Below are positions 11,151 through 22,436 of a stretch of 64,000 bases of DNA, one piece after another. The stretch spans positions 1,426,001-1,490,000 of the forward strand of contig NW_023503496.1 of assembly GCF_014529535.1 (NCBI RefSeq), written 5' to 3'. Source of the stretch: Bradysia coprophila. Its lineage: Eukaryota > Arthropoda > Insecta > Diptera > Sciaridae. The position numbers and the translations under genes were made by a program. Under the pieces are notes generated by a model that did no database searches, had not been told where the DNA came from, and worked only from the letters and a program-made list of their open reading frames with translations. Every line of letters begins with the position of its first letter. The first letter of the stretch is position 1.

Positions 11151-11549
11151 CAAGGTTTAGAAAAAAAAACAGGTTAAGTCAACCACGAAGGCAGCAACCA
11201 AGGCCATATACTGTGTGGAGGTGACGCCATAAGCCATTTTATCAGATAAACGGCGTCACACGATTTCTATACGAAAAAATTCACCACAGCCAACGTTGTA
11301 TGAAGAGGGGAAAATTTTGTATGAGAAGTGGTGTGACAGCCAATTATCTGAGTGTCGCTACCTCCACACAGTGTACAACCCTGGCAGCAACAACAAAATT
11401 TAAATCGACATTCCAAAACTTGATGCACAATGTACTATTCTTGATTTTGCCATACAAATTTTTTTAGACGTAGTTGGCGCTAGTAGAAAATTTGTGTTCT
11501 GCTGCGTGATCATCTCGAAGGTGTCTTAACCTGTTTTTTAAAAACCTTG
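11151..11549. mobile_element. hAT-type MITE with exact 8-bp target duplication
   Basis: The terminal inverted repeats are CAAGGTTTAG...AAAACCTTG, and the inner part reads ACAGGTTAAGTCAACC. GCTCAAAC stands on both sides (11143-11150 and 11550-11557). This is the same family as 47199-47428 and the fragment at 48505-48618. It encodes nothing. The 8-bp duplication and CA..TG ends assign it to hAT. Confidence 0.88.
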
Positions 11550-11614
11550 GCTCAAACGAACACCCTTGCTTTCCTTTCGGAACCTGGGAACACGAAGTAT
11601 TTACCGAACTGTCG

Positions 11615-11833
11615 AGCAGAGTTTCTATGGTGATTTTGAGTGAAACACCAGAAATCGGTGCGCCATCTCTTGTTGAACTAGTCGATGTACATCGTAAAAG
11701 TGTGGAATCATAAAAGCTCTCTAAACAAATACACGCAGAGCAAATCTTAGTTTCTGTGGTGCATTTTCGATTTACATGTGAAATATTTTACCGCATTTGA
11801 AATGACATCAATTTCACCATAGAAACTCTACGA
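11615..11833. mobile_element. Small palindromic MITE-like repeat
   Basis: AGAGTTTCTATGGTGA near the left end is mirrored by TCACCATAGAAACTCT at the right end. I could not settle a target duplication. Confidence 0.45.
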
Positions 11834-12439
11834 GTATCTGATCCGCGCTACTTCCTACAGTTATGAGTTTCTCGAACGGCAGCGTAATGTAGTTTTTCCA
11901 AGTTGGTTTTTTTTTGTGTACAGATCGCCCAAAAATGATAAATTGAAAGAACAATAGGCTTCTATTTTTAAGCGTATTGTTCTTGAATTTATCTTTTTTG
12001 TGCGGCATGTAGCTTAATTCTAGCTAATATTGAGATTTACAGTTAAATATTTCCTGTTACAAACACAACGTCTTTACTTGACTACGAGCTACGCCAGAAT
12101 GCTCCTGTTCCTATACTTCCTAGAATATTTCCTTTTAAGCACTTGGTATGTTAGGTGAAAAATTACAACTTTTCTTTGATTTTTTTTAATGATTTCTTTC
12201 ACGGCATATTAAACACAGGCAGGAGCGGTTGATTTGACGAGGGACTTGAATTATCTTGTATTCGTATGTTTTTTCGCAGTAAAATTAAGAACTCACGTGA
12301 ATGTTTCAGAGCGAATTCGAGTGAAATAGTTAAGTGAACTTGTGTCGAGTACATACCATTATTCAAAAACGTCGATTTTATATGAAAACGGTGGTCGAAA
12401 TATAAATTTTTCTGATTGCGAACGAGGTATAGCTATACG

Positions 12440-14053
12440 TGGGATCTGGGACATTTAAAGTCACAAAGAAGATGTTGTGTTTCGGAACATGTATGAATTC
12501 GAGCTGTCGCACAATGATGAGCTCAAAAGCTGTGAGGCGTTCATGCCGAGGAACGCTGGGTCTTTCTAAAAGTTACCAGCTGTATTGGTTTTTTTACTCA
12601 TATTTTAAAGGAGTGAGAGGAAAAATTTTTTGGTAACTTTTATACGTGACGCACCGTATAGTTGCTGATATTTTGAGCGGAGACACATAGTTCTACACAA
12701 TATTTGCTGATGGAACCAAAGATCGCACTGACAAGGAAGTTATTTCAATCGCGATTCGATAAGTCAAACATGGTCCATCAATTGATTCTAAAATGTCTTC
12801 AAGTGAATGGGCTGGAGTTGTTGCATAATATGTTGTGCCAATGCTATGATGGCGCGAATGTCATGAGTGGCGATCACGGTGTAATTCAACGTATAATTCA
12901 GGACGAAGTAGGCAAATTGATTCCTTCAACCACCGTTTGCATTTGGTCGTCATTTTCGCGAACATCGAAATGGCAAGCGAATTTTTCGACAACATAAAGT
13001 TGATTTGCACCTTTTTCATCGGGCGACATCAGTTTAGCCATGTAGAAAAATTTACACACAAAATTTGTTCCGAAAAAGTGTGTGTATAATATGGCTAGAA
13101 CTGCTACCCAGGTCAAAACCAACACAAGCTACAATTTCGATGCAGACGATATGGCTCTCGCAACTGGTATTCTGGCGGCAATGAAAAAACCACAGTTCAT
13201 TTTCATGCTAGTATTTATGAAGCCATTTTTTAACTTGATTTCACCTGCTGACAAGATACTTCAATCGCGAGATGTCGGTTGTCGCGAAGCTCTCCCCGTA
13301 ATAGAGAGCGTAATGTCCGAGGTGGAAATTTAAGATCTCCATTATCGTTTGACGAACTGTGATGTGAATGCGAGGATAGCTTTAATTTGGAAGTGATATC
13401 TAATCGTGTTAAACGTAGGCCGATAAACCTGGATTCGTTTATCATCACGGACCGTATCGGTGAACGTAATTCGGATTTGAAAATTGAAATTCGATCAACG
13501 TTTTTTCGAGTAATTGACGACTTTTCGTCAGAAATGAAGAAACGATTCTTCGACAACTCAGACTGTGCTACGACAAGATGATGCCTCTTCTAAAGTTAGG
13601 ACTTAAACTTCCATCAAAAGAGGAATTATTTGTAGCACAAAAGTACATCGAAAAGTTAAAGAATAAATATGAGAAAAAAATAACGACAAGAAATTTTTGA
13701 AGAGATTTAATTCGTTGATGGAATTGTATCGAAAGAAAGATGTGTTCCCCGAGGTTTATCGTTTTATTGCGATAGTTGATATATTTGGGTGTATCACGGC
13801 TGTTTGTGAATGTTCGTTTTCAGCATTAGATAGAATCGGGCAGCCAAAACGAAAGACTTCAAAATTTATCGTCTTTGGCGTTTGAGTCTAAAAGATTGAC
13901 CGAAATAAACGTTGACGACGTTCTCAAAGATTTTAATTCCAACCCTCGTAGACGTATTTAGCTACATTAATTGTTTTTACAAATTCGGTAATTTTTCAAA
14001 TCTTTGTTTTTTACTCCAGCTCCCCTCGGGCTTACGCCCTAGCTACGGGCCTG
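12440..14053 (+). pseudogene. Decayed hAT transposase (ZMYM/ZBED-like group)
   Basis: Pieces of a hAT transposase lie in order but in shifting frames. YELSHNDELKSCEAF-like sequence is near 12510, and CYDGANVMSGDHGVIQRI near 12840-12890 is the DDE-region hallmark of this group. DKILQSRDVGCREAL is near 13255. The C-terminal dimerisation segment (FPEVYRFIAIVDIFGCI, then ECSFSALDRI) is at 13750-13840. The 3' end CCTAGCTACGGGCCTG (about 14038-14053) resembles a hAT terminal repeat. I did not find the left terminus. Several frameshifts and stops make it a pseudogene. Confidence 0.82.
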
Positions 14054-14401
14054 GAAAATTTCCAAAAAAAAACTTCGAATGAATTTAAGACAACCCAAGT
14101 AAACCATATTGTATTATCCAGAATCTATACCAGGCTGTAAGACGAAGTATTTGTTTCATGCATTCCAAATAGTTTTTCGTTTTCAGTGTACTTTCATTGA
14201 TTCACAAGAATTGAAGTGTGATAAAACATGAAATTGGCTACATATAATCTTTATGGGAAGCTTATCTAATCTAAAGTATCTACAAAAAACCTGATGTCAT
14301 GTCCGAAATTGTGCAAAATTATTCATACATTTCAAAATATAAATTGTGGTGATTTTTCTCTGAATACATCACATTACGAAATCGTCGTTGAACACTTCAC
14401 A

Positions 14402-15208
14402 ATGGCCGCCTGTGTTCTGTGTCCTCCAGTCAACTCGAAAAACAACCTTTACTCTGACGTACCGTTCCTCAGTAACGCCATTGAAGAATTCGACGAGAAG
14501 AAAGTCATCGATGTTTTGGGAAAATTTGGAAATGTGTTTGTGAAGTACAACATGTTTTCTGATTTTGCACTTTGTCTTGTGCACAAGCACTTTTCAATGT
14601 CGAAGCATGAGATTTTGGTTGACGTCGAAAGTGAAGATTCTTCCATAACAGTTGCTGTGCCTTGGAATTTGGCAGGTACTTCAAGGTAATGATTTGTTAT
14701 ACACCATATAACTTTCTTATTGTCAACAGAGGATGGCAAGTCTGCAACACCAAGCAGCAGTGAAAAAGATTTGTGGGAAGAGTATAAACTTTCAACGAGC
14801 ACTTTTATTGTTCCCCGAACATGGGCAATGACTGCGGAAGGTGAGCTTTGTCCATTTGAGTACGGAATGTCACAACAAAACCGTACTCGAGCACCGGAAA
14901 GTGCTTTTTGTATTGAGTTTATTGAGCTTCTGAAGCAGTTAGGTCTCGAAAGGATTATTGGAATCAGAAGCATTGATCCGTACAGTGACCATATTTCATC
15001 ATATGAAACAACGCCTCTTGGTAAACGAGGTAATGTCACTGTTCATGGTACTACTCCCGATGAAAGCTTTTTGAACACTCTGGTTCGAGTAAGTTGGAAA
15101 TTCAACTCGAAAGGGGAACTTCGAAGAGATAACACTGAGTTTTGCATTGTTCATACCGGTACATGTCATCATTGTGGTAATTGTCATCATTGTAATTCCC
15201 ATAGATGA
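14402..15208 (+). CDS. Uncharacterised protein resembling a fungal family, two exons, C-terminal Cys/His tail
   Basis: Exon 1 is 14402-14675. The intron is 54 bp (GTACTT...CAACAG) and exon 2 is 14730-15208, together 250 residues in one phase. The start MAACVLCPPVNSKNN was chosen because the upstream in-frame extension (from 14294) looks unlike protein, but that earlier ATG remains possible. Landmarks are KFGNVFVKYNMFSDFALCLVHKHF (about 40-63), AVPWNLA (about 85-91), LCPFEYG (about 123), FIELLKQLGLERIIGIRS (about 145) and a tail with CHHCGNCHHCNSH that may bind metal. This order (VHKHF, AVPW, PFEY, G-L-..-IG, then a Cys/His tail) recalls uncharacterised proteins of ascomycete fungi. The function is unknown. 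AATAAA follows at 15395. Confidence 0.7.
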
Positions 15209-15394
15209 TTACAGCGAGAATACCAAAGACCAGTTAATTATAACTTGCCCTGAGTTATTCGTCATTGAATATTTTCATATATTATATATTGACATATCCC
15301 TCAGGGCAATTTTTTTGAAATGGCACACTAGATTGACTTTGTTTATGGCATGTTCTTTTGTAGCATTTTCGTGCATGGTATTTTTTCAATGCAA

Positions 15395-15400
15395 AATAAA
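15395..15400 (+). promoter_or_regulatory. Poly-A signal candidate for the fungal-like gene
   Basis: AATAAA lies 187 bp after the stop codon. No other canonical signal is nearer. Confidence 0.4.
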
Positions 15401-16479
15401 GATATTTTAAACATTAAAAATGATTTAAAAACTGTTTCTAAATGATAAGTAAAGATGAATCTTCATATTTAAACAAAAAAAATATAAAGTATTATGAAAA
15501 ATCTGTCAAGTACAACCAAATCAAGCGTCGTTCCGAACGTTTCTAAAGTGAGAAAAAGAGTATGCAGCCATCGACGGCAAAGGTGTTTTCTTATAGTTTC
15601 ACAATACAATTTGAACCATTACTTCATTTAAAAATAACAAGAAGGGCAAAACTTCATTTTGATCACGGATTAAGTTAAATTTGATTGTAAAATAAGTATA
15701 AAATAATTAAAATTATCACCGTTCCGAACGTTTCATCAGTAAAAAAAATTTAAAACACCATATCGATAGGCAGAAAGTTTTCGAACAAAACGCTACTAAG
15801 TTAAATTGGTTACATCAAATTGGTATGCAAATAGCACTTTGTGCGCTATTTTACATTGAAAACAAAAGATTAATGACGCCAAATACCGGTAGAAACCAAA
15901 AATCCGCTACAAATTTCTGTAAAATACCGGTAACAAACAAAAATGTGCTACGAATGTATATTTTTAACACTAGTACTACTGTCCCTATGTGTGTTAGTAC
16001 AAATTGTGAATTCTCACTGAGCGTGGAAACTGCCTTATATAATTTTTCTTCTTCATTTTTTATTACTGTGAAGTTAGCCCGTGAGAGAGTTCCGCCCGTG
16101 AAAGTGAACGCATCCACATTTCTCTCAAAACTCTCATTTTAAAATTTAATTTCTCTCTCAATGTTAACAGGAGATATTTGAGAGAGTTATATGTGATTTA
16201 CAATTCGCAAAGAGAGAATTGTGTGGAGCAGCGTAATTATCATAGCTTGGAGTGCGGGATGTACCGTGGTCGAATCCCGATCGATTTTTTTTTTATCGGT
16301 GAAATTGTTAATATTGTAATTTGTTATAAATATTTTATTATTATTATGGTTAGCAGTGTCAATACGTAATGTGTATAGGAAATAAAACACAATAAGAAAC
16401 TTCATCCCGTGAAAATTTTCTTTTTAATTTTTGCTTCTTGTTCTTCAGAAGGGATCAGAAGGCAGCCTCGTACCCAAAA
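15401..16479. other. Gene-free stretch
   Basis: I see only short random frames. 'ccgttccgaacgttt' occurs twice (about 15528 and 15719), and there is a GAGAGA-rich patch near 16080-16215. Confidence 0.45.
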
Positions 16480-17600
16480 ATCCAAAAGATTTTGTTGGTA
16501 CGAGGCTGCCTTCCCAAGATACAGCTTCCGGAATTTTTTGTATGGAATGAATCTTTGTTCAGGAGCCACCAGAAGGCAGCCTCGTACCCATGTCATATTA
16601 TACTCGTTTGAAAGCTTGTATAATAAGACTAAGAAATCCAAAAGATTTTGTTGGTACGAGGCTGCCTTCCCAAGATACAGCTTCCGGAATTTTCTGAATG
16701 GAATGAATCTTTGTTCGGGAGCTACCAGAAGGCAGCCTCGTACCCATGTCATATTATACTCGTTTGAAAGCTTGTATAATAAGACTAAGAAATCCAAAAG
16801 ATTTTGTTGGTACGAGGCTGCCTTCCCAAGATACAGCTTCCGGAATTTTTTGTATGGAATGAATCTTTGTTCAGGAGCCACCAGAAGGCAGCCTCGTACC
16901 CATGTCATATTATACTCGTTTGAAAGCTTGTATAATAAGACTAAGAAATCCGAAAGATTTTGTTGGTACGAGGCTGCCTTCCCAAGATACAGCTTCCAGA
17001 ATTTTCTGTATGTAATGAATCTTTGTTCAGGAGCCACCAGAAGGCAGCCTCGTACCCATGTCATATTATACTCGTTTGAAAGCTTGTATAATAAGACTAA
17101 GAAATCCAAAAGATTTTGTTGGTACGAGACTGCCTTCCCAAGATACAGCTTCCGGAATTTTCTGTATGGAATGAATCTTTGTTCAAAAGCCACCAGAAGG
17201 CAGCCTCGTACCCATGTCATATTATACTCGTTTGAAAGCTTGTATAATAAGACTAAGAAATCCAAAAGATTTTGTTGGTACGAGGCTGCCTTCCCAAGAT
17301 ACAGCTTCCAGAATTTTATGTATGTAATGAATCTTTGTTCAGGAGCCACCAGAAGGCAGCCTCGTACCCATGTCTTATTATACTCGTTTGAAAGCTTGTA
17401 TAATAAGACTAAGAAATCCAAAAGATTTTGTTGGTACGAGGCTGCCTTCCCAAGATACAGCTTCCGGAATTTTCTGTATGGAATGAATCTTTGTTCGGGA
17501 GCTACCAGAAGGCAGCCTCGTACCCATGTCTTAATATACTCGTTTGAAAGCTTGTATCATAAGACAACTAGATCCAAAAGATCTAATGGGTACGAGGCTG
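16480..17600. repeat. 156-bp tandem satellite, about seven copies
   Basis: Repeat starts are exactly 156 bp apart (for example 16635, 16791 and 16947). Each unit holds a 92-bp segment with 17-bp inverted ends, GGTACGAGGCTGCCTTC...GAAGGCAGCCTCGTACC (for example 16653-16744), plus a 64-bp spacer containing ATATTATACTCGTTTGAAAG. Because 156 is divisible by three, stop-free frames run through the array on both strands (52 residues per unit). That alone does not make it a gene. The outermost copies are more divergent than the middle ones. Confidence 0.92.
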
Positions 17601-17793
17601 CCTTCCCGAGTTATAGCTTCCAGAAATTTCTGTGTGGAAAAATTCCTTCATCTGGAACGACCAGAAGGCAGTCTTTGTTCAGAGGTGACCAAAAGAGATT
17701 TGTTCCATCTTCCAGGATTTTTCCGAAAGAGAATCTTCATACAAAAATCTGAGACTTCATATTTTATTTATTGAAATTTTTAGTTGTTGAGAT

Positions 17794-18837
17794 TAGTGAA
17801 TGCAATCGGTAATCAAAAACCGGAAGAAACCGGTAATAGCTATTACCGTTTACCGGTAAATAAATTTTTGATTACCGGCTTTACGGTAGGACATTTTCAC
17901 TTCATAAATGATGATAACGAATTTGACTTACAAAATTACTCAAAATTACATTTTTCACAAATTAATTATTAATGCGTAAGGTCTATAGTCAGTAATATCA
18001 GCCATCTATCAACCATAGTGAGGATATTTCACGTGAATTTTCGCAAAGGGTGCAAAGAATGAAGTACTGAAAAAAATTGTGGCCCCTGTCCAGGACAACC
18101 GACTTTTCCTATATCGTCAAATTTAAGTAAGTTTTGCTGAAAAATATTGAAAAGTCTACAAAATGTATATCAAGCCCGCTTAGGTTTCCCAATGTAACAC
18201 AGCCCGAGAAGGCAAATTCAAACATAGATTCATAACTAAGTGTTAACAGTGTTAAATATAGAATTGTGATGTTTTGTCACTTGTATTTTGTCAACGCACT
18301 TCAAGCAAAAGCGCTATTAATGACAGCTGCCAAATAGATGAGAAAATTGTGCGAATTTTTTTACAGTGCCAAAATTTGTTCGATACACTGGCCAGTTTCA
18401 GTACCCTATTCAGAGTACCACTCATGCTGGAAACAAAACTGGAAACATTTTTCATACAAAATAGTACTCTATTTGGCAGCTGTCATGCGAAGCACTTTTG
18501 CTTGAAGTGCGTTGATTTTGTATGAAAATTTTGTTGTATCATTCGAGTACGTGAAGAAACTCGGAAAGTCCCTAACTTTTTGATTTAAGGAAAATCTCCA
18601 TCGTAAAATTGGAGTGAAAAAACTTGAGGTGTATTTACTTAATAAACTATTTTTTTTATTTTCAAATTCAACGTATGTTTGTCATGAAGCTCACTAAGCT
18701 TAAGACAAAGAAATTTTTTACGTTTTGTCATAAAATTGAACTTAATTAACCCATGTCTATGCAATGTAGATTTACTGAAAAATTTCGGTAATACCGTTTA
18801 CCGGTTTTTAAATAAGTGACGGTAATTACATTCACTA
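17794..18837. mobile_element. Non-autonomous hAT element, 1044 bp, exact 8-bp target duplication
   Basis: The ends are TAGTGAATGCAAT... and ...ATTACATTCACTA, flanked on both sides by GTTGAGAT (17786-17793 and 18838-18845). The subterminal regions carry repeats of 'taccggt' and 'cggtaat'. It holds no transposase. Another element (18292-18514) sits inside it. Its right end stops 49 bp before the stop codon of the CMTR2-like gene. Confidence 0.85.
18292..18514. mobile_element. 223-bp MITE nested in the hAT element
   Basis: The inverted ends CAACGCACTTCAAGCAAAAG...CTTTTGCTTGAAGTGCGTTG are flanked by ATTTTGT on both sides (18285-18291, 18515-18521). Members with related ends (CAACRCACTTC) occur at 29535-29676. 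Confidence 0.82.
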
Positions 18838-18886
18838 GTTGAGATTAACGAAGGTACAAATTAAATAATAAAATCGTAATCTTATT

Positions 18887-19985
18887 TTACTTTTCGTAAA
18901 AATCACAACAGACACATTGTCCTTTTCGTGGGCATACAAAGTTTTTGACGGCAAAATCCTTAAGCTTTTTATCGACAAGCCGCTCTACGACTGTCATCAA
19001 TAGTTGAGCTGGTTTTTTGTTCGAATCGTAATGACTAAGTTGGCCAGAACATTGCTTACCGTACAATAATTTCTGTCGGTCGGGAATCGATTTAATACGA
19101 TAGACTCGACAATACTCCATTCTTATCTCATACCGGAGGTTGTGCATGTGTTGCTGATGAGATTCGTGTTTTTGGAAATGGAAGATGTTCGTTCGGATTG
19201 CTTTTGTTTGAAAGTTCATAAACTTTTCAGCACAACAATTGACTTCTTGAATGAAATCGCTCGGTATTATGTTTAAATCGAACATTGGGGTTTCGCTGTG
19301 TGACATTCGATTTGCCATTTCTAACACGTAACTGACGTTCTTATAAACTCGTTGATAACCATTACAAATGACATATACCTCTGAGTTACCCTGTTTCGAT
19401 GTAGCTGGCTTAAATATATCAACTTTGTCAAACACGTTGACCAGAAAATACAAGAGACTGACGGTGGTCAACTCGAAGAATGTGAACATCTTTAGAACAA
19501 ACGTTCCGCCGAATTGCAGCACTTGAAGTGCTGCTACCACTTCGGATAAATGTAAATGGTGTACCTTATTCTCCTGGTCATTCGGATTATCTGTACAATC
19601 CACAGAACCATCGGCTGTGACTAGACTAATCTGAAATTTAGAGGAGAAAGAGAGAGAGAGAGGTATTGAGAGAGAAACGCCACTTACAGAATCATTATTT
19701 TGAAACATGAAAATATATTACTTTTCCCATTTTTCGGCACCGTGCCACCAGTCGGTCTACATTACGTTTGTTTTTTATATTGCCAGTCAAATCTTCCCCA
19801 AACTCCCAATGGTCAAGTGTTTCAACTATTAAACGATCATCGAGAACTGCACCGTCAAACAAATTCCCCTTGTAGTAGGGATTCAATGTCATTGCACACC
19901 AGTTAAAATTCGATTTTGGGTGATGGATCTTTAGGAAATGATTCAGGGCGGTAACGAATGCACCAGGTGCTTCGCACAGATGCAC
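18887..19985 (-). CDS. CMTR2 (adrift-like): CMTR2-like cap-specific mRNA 2'-O-methyltransferase, partial
   Basis: Two exons (19985-19722 and 19630-18887, with a 91-bp intron holding a GA microsatellite) encode 335 residues. HLCEAPGAF, NWCAMTLNPYY and DDRLI are in the first. VTADGSVDC, FVLKMFTFFE and FKPATSKQGNSEVYVIC are in the second. These are the SAM-binding and catalytic blocks of CMTR2 (adrift in Drosophila), which methylates the second transcribed nucleotide of capped mRNA. The catalytic Asp (TADGS) and the second Lys (LKMF) are present. The roughly 110 residues that precede this in animal CMTR2, including the first catalytic Lys, were not found upstream, and the C-terminal half is absent. 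The locus is therefore probably a truncated copy, or its first exons lie outside the recognisable sequence. Confidence 0.75.
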
Positions 19986-20189
19986 CTGAAAAAATCGTTC
20001 AAAAAGTGTTTTAGCACAACACATTGAGGAGCTGTGTATATCAGATGAACGAACCGAATTGAATTCTCCTTGCTCACTAACATTAACAATCGGAATAGCT
20101 TCTCTGACATTCTAATATCGGCCCTTTATAAATAAATTGTTCAAAACTTTGTGGTGTGTGCTCATATACCACATAGATAGTTTCACTTT

Positions 20190-20480
20190 CGCTTTCAATG
20201 GTACTGACTTTTTCAGTCACTGACCCAACCAAGACATTGTTTTCAATTGTGGGAGTACCGACTACTAAAGTCGTTGACTCTGCCACATTTTTGTCAATGG
20301 GGGTACTGGCTTCTTCAACCATTGACCCAACCAAGACATTGTTTTCAATTGTGGGAGTACCGACTACTAAAGTCGTTGACTCTGCCACATTTTTGTCAAT
20401 GGGGGTACTGGCTTCTTCAACCATTGACCCAACCAAGACATTGTTTTCAATTGTGGGAGTACCGACTACTAAAGTCGTAA
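20190..20480 (-). repeat. 102-bp coding-compatible minisatellite, about 2.6 copies
   Basis: GTGGGAGTACCG recurs at 20249, 20351 and 20453. On the minus strand each unit gives 34 residues (VVGTPTIENN, then VEEASTPIDKN), and the open frame runs on to 20083. It could be an exon of a low-complexity protein, but no start context or splice partner is convincing. It lies where the missing 5' part of the CMTR2-like gene would be expected. Confidence 0.75.
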
Positions 20481-20924
20481 GTCCTTTTTAGGCACATACA
20501 AAAAGTTCTCTGGAAAATACGTCCGATTTCGGTAGGCTGTTTTTCAAAAGAATCCCTCGTTGAAAAAATCTGAGACCCATTGCAGAATTGTAATGCTCAA
20601 AAAGTGATCTGTTAGTGCGAAAATGATCTGCAGGCTGTTCCAATTTCTATTCTCCATAATGTGCTCTTCTAAACATAACATTTCTTAAAGTCTCAAAGCA
20701 CCATCAGGTTCATACATTCATTATGAGGCTACAAGCAGTCGATCATCTCAATTATAAATCGAAAAATCGAATTCAATTAATAATGGAAATATCAAAAATT
20801 CAACACGAATTCAAGTATAATGTCAAATAACGAACAGCAGCCAACAATTCAACACAAAATAAAAACGGACACGAATTGCGGTATATGCCAAAGACACTCG
20901 ACACAAGAACGAGGTGAATAACAT

Positions 20925-20997
20925 GGGGATGTAGCTCAGATGGTAGAGCGCTCGCTTAGCATGTGAGAGGTACGGGGATCGATGCCCCGCATCTCCA
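20925..20997 (+). tRNA. tRNA-Ala (anticodon AGC)
   Basis: A complete 73-nt cloverleaf is present: acceptor GGGGATG/CATCTCC, D arm GCTC...GAGC, anticodon stem CTCGC/GTGAG with loop TTAGCAT (AGC at 20958-20960), T arm CGGGG/CCCCG and discriminator A. There is no intron. A ten-base T run terminates it. Confidence 0.96.
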
Positions 20998-21300
20998 GAA
21001 TTTTTTTTTTCTTACATTTTTAGAGTCGATGTGATTGTGTTGAGTCTGTTTGGATTTTTTTTCGATGTGCATGAAGTTTTTCAGAATGTTTCTTGTAAAT
21101 TACACCATGAAATGTTGTACACGCATCTTTTGTGGACGCTTGATTTTACACAGTTTCGCTTGTAGCACTAACTTCGTTCGGGCTACAACTTTCGAAATTG
21201 CCTAAAATATACCGTCCACAATAGATACGTAACTAATACCATCACTTCGATCGGTATGTGGTGGAACTAAAAAGTGTTTGCAATGAAATCATTTCACATC

Positions 21301-21419
21301 GGCAACGGCCATACCATGATGAATACACCAGTTCTCGTCCGATCACTGAAGTTAAGCATCATTGGGCGCGGTTAGTACTTAGATGGGTGACCGCTTGGGA
21401 ACACCGCGTGTCGTTGGCA
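21301..21419 (+). rRNA. 5S ribosomal RNA gene
   Basis: It is nearly identical to the copy at 2978, differing by a few bases (ATACACC for ATGCACC, CCGCGTG for CCGTGTG). The same G stands at position 2. AAATCATTTCACATC is upstream and a T run downstream. It converges on the inverted copy 207 bp away. Confidence 0.93.
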
Positions 21420-21626
21420 TTTTTTTTTTTCAAATTTACATTCGTTTTGAATCTGTGGAATGGAATTTTTTGAATTTTCGTGCTTTATGTTCCGCTTTCA
21501 AATGAATTGGAAAATATTCATTCGAAAAAAGCTGTGACCGTTCTATATGCATGTGGGCACCAATATGTTAACTGAGCACGAAGTATAGACTGAATTGAAT
21601 ACTTCGAGGAAGAAAGAAAAAAAAAT

Positions 21627-21745
21627 TGCCAACGACACGCGGTGTTCCCAAGCGGTCACCCATCTAAGTACTAACCGCGCCCAATGATGCTTAACTTCAG
21701 TGATCGGACGAGAACTGGTGCATTCATCATGGTATGGCCGTTGCC
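21627..21745 (-). rRNA. 5S ribosomal RNA gene, inverted copy
   Basis: This is a full-length 5S on the minus strand with the same internal control region and the same upstream block (AAATCACCTCACATC). A T run marks its 3' end. Confidence 0.93.
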
Positions 21746-22384
21746 GATGTGAGGTGATTTCTTTGCGAACATAATGGACTGTTCCTGTTGTTCATTTCAG
21801 ATTCACATAAAATATGTTGAGTGGTCGTCAGTGAAATTTAGACACGAATTTGCTTCAGCTGGTCTAGTCATACAATCCAAAGTGATTAATACGAGCACAC
21901 ACATACTCCTGCTTGTGGTAAAGCCGTATTATAGCCGTATGAGCAGCTGAAGCAAATTCAGGTCTAAACACTGACATCCACTGTGCACGCTGCGATGTTG
22001 CCGATTTAAGTGCCTTCGATCTGATCAACATTTTATGAACAGACGAATCAAGCAGATGCCGTGGAATGGAAGGACTTGGTGGGAGTTACAAATAGTTTTT
22101 AAGAAATGAAGTGGCAGTGGGTCCTGTCCTGGAATGGTAATTTTTCTTAGAAACTAGGTAGGTGTCAGGAACGACAACATTAGCTCGTGATGAACGGTGA
22201 TCAGTAGTACTCCATGTTTGCATCAATCTACTCTGAGAATCTGGCTCTTGAGCAAATCCTAAAGTTTGGTAAACTGGGATGGCATAATGACCCATCCAGT
22301 TTCATCGGCTCTGGTCGCTTGAAGGTAAAAACAAACAACAAGAAAGTCAGAGAATTCAACATGAACATAAGAAAACTTTTATTT

Positions 22385-22410
22385 CTCTCTCTCTCCCTCT
22401 CCCTCTCTCT
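22385..22410. repeat. CT microsatellite
   Basis: CTCTCTCTCCCTCTCC-type simple repeat lies just beyond the 3' end of mtTFB2. Confidence 0.8.
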
Positions 22411-22436
22411 CAATTCTCTCCATTTTCCTAAAATCA

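Noticed and set aside
16402-17752. Two overlapping repeat proteins, one on each strand of the 156-bp satellite
   Set aside because: The unit length is a multiple of three, so one stop-free unit keeps the whole array open. The plus-strand frame lacks an ATG start at its 5' end and neither product resembles a known repeat protein.
20083-20436. Missing N-terminal exon of the CMTR2-like gene
   Set aside because: The 34-residue repeats have no similarity to the N-terminus of the family and no donor site joins them to 19985.
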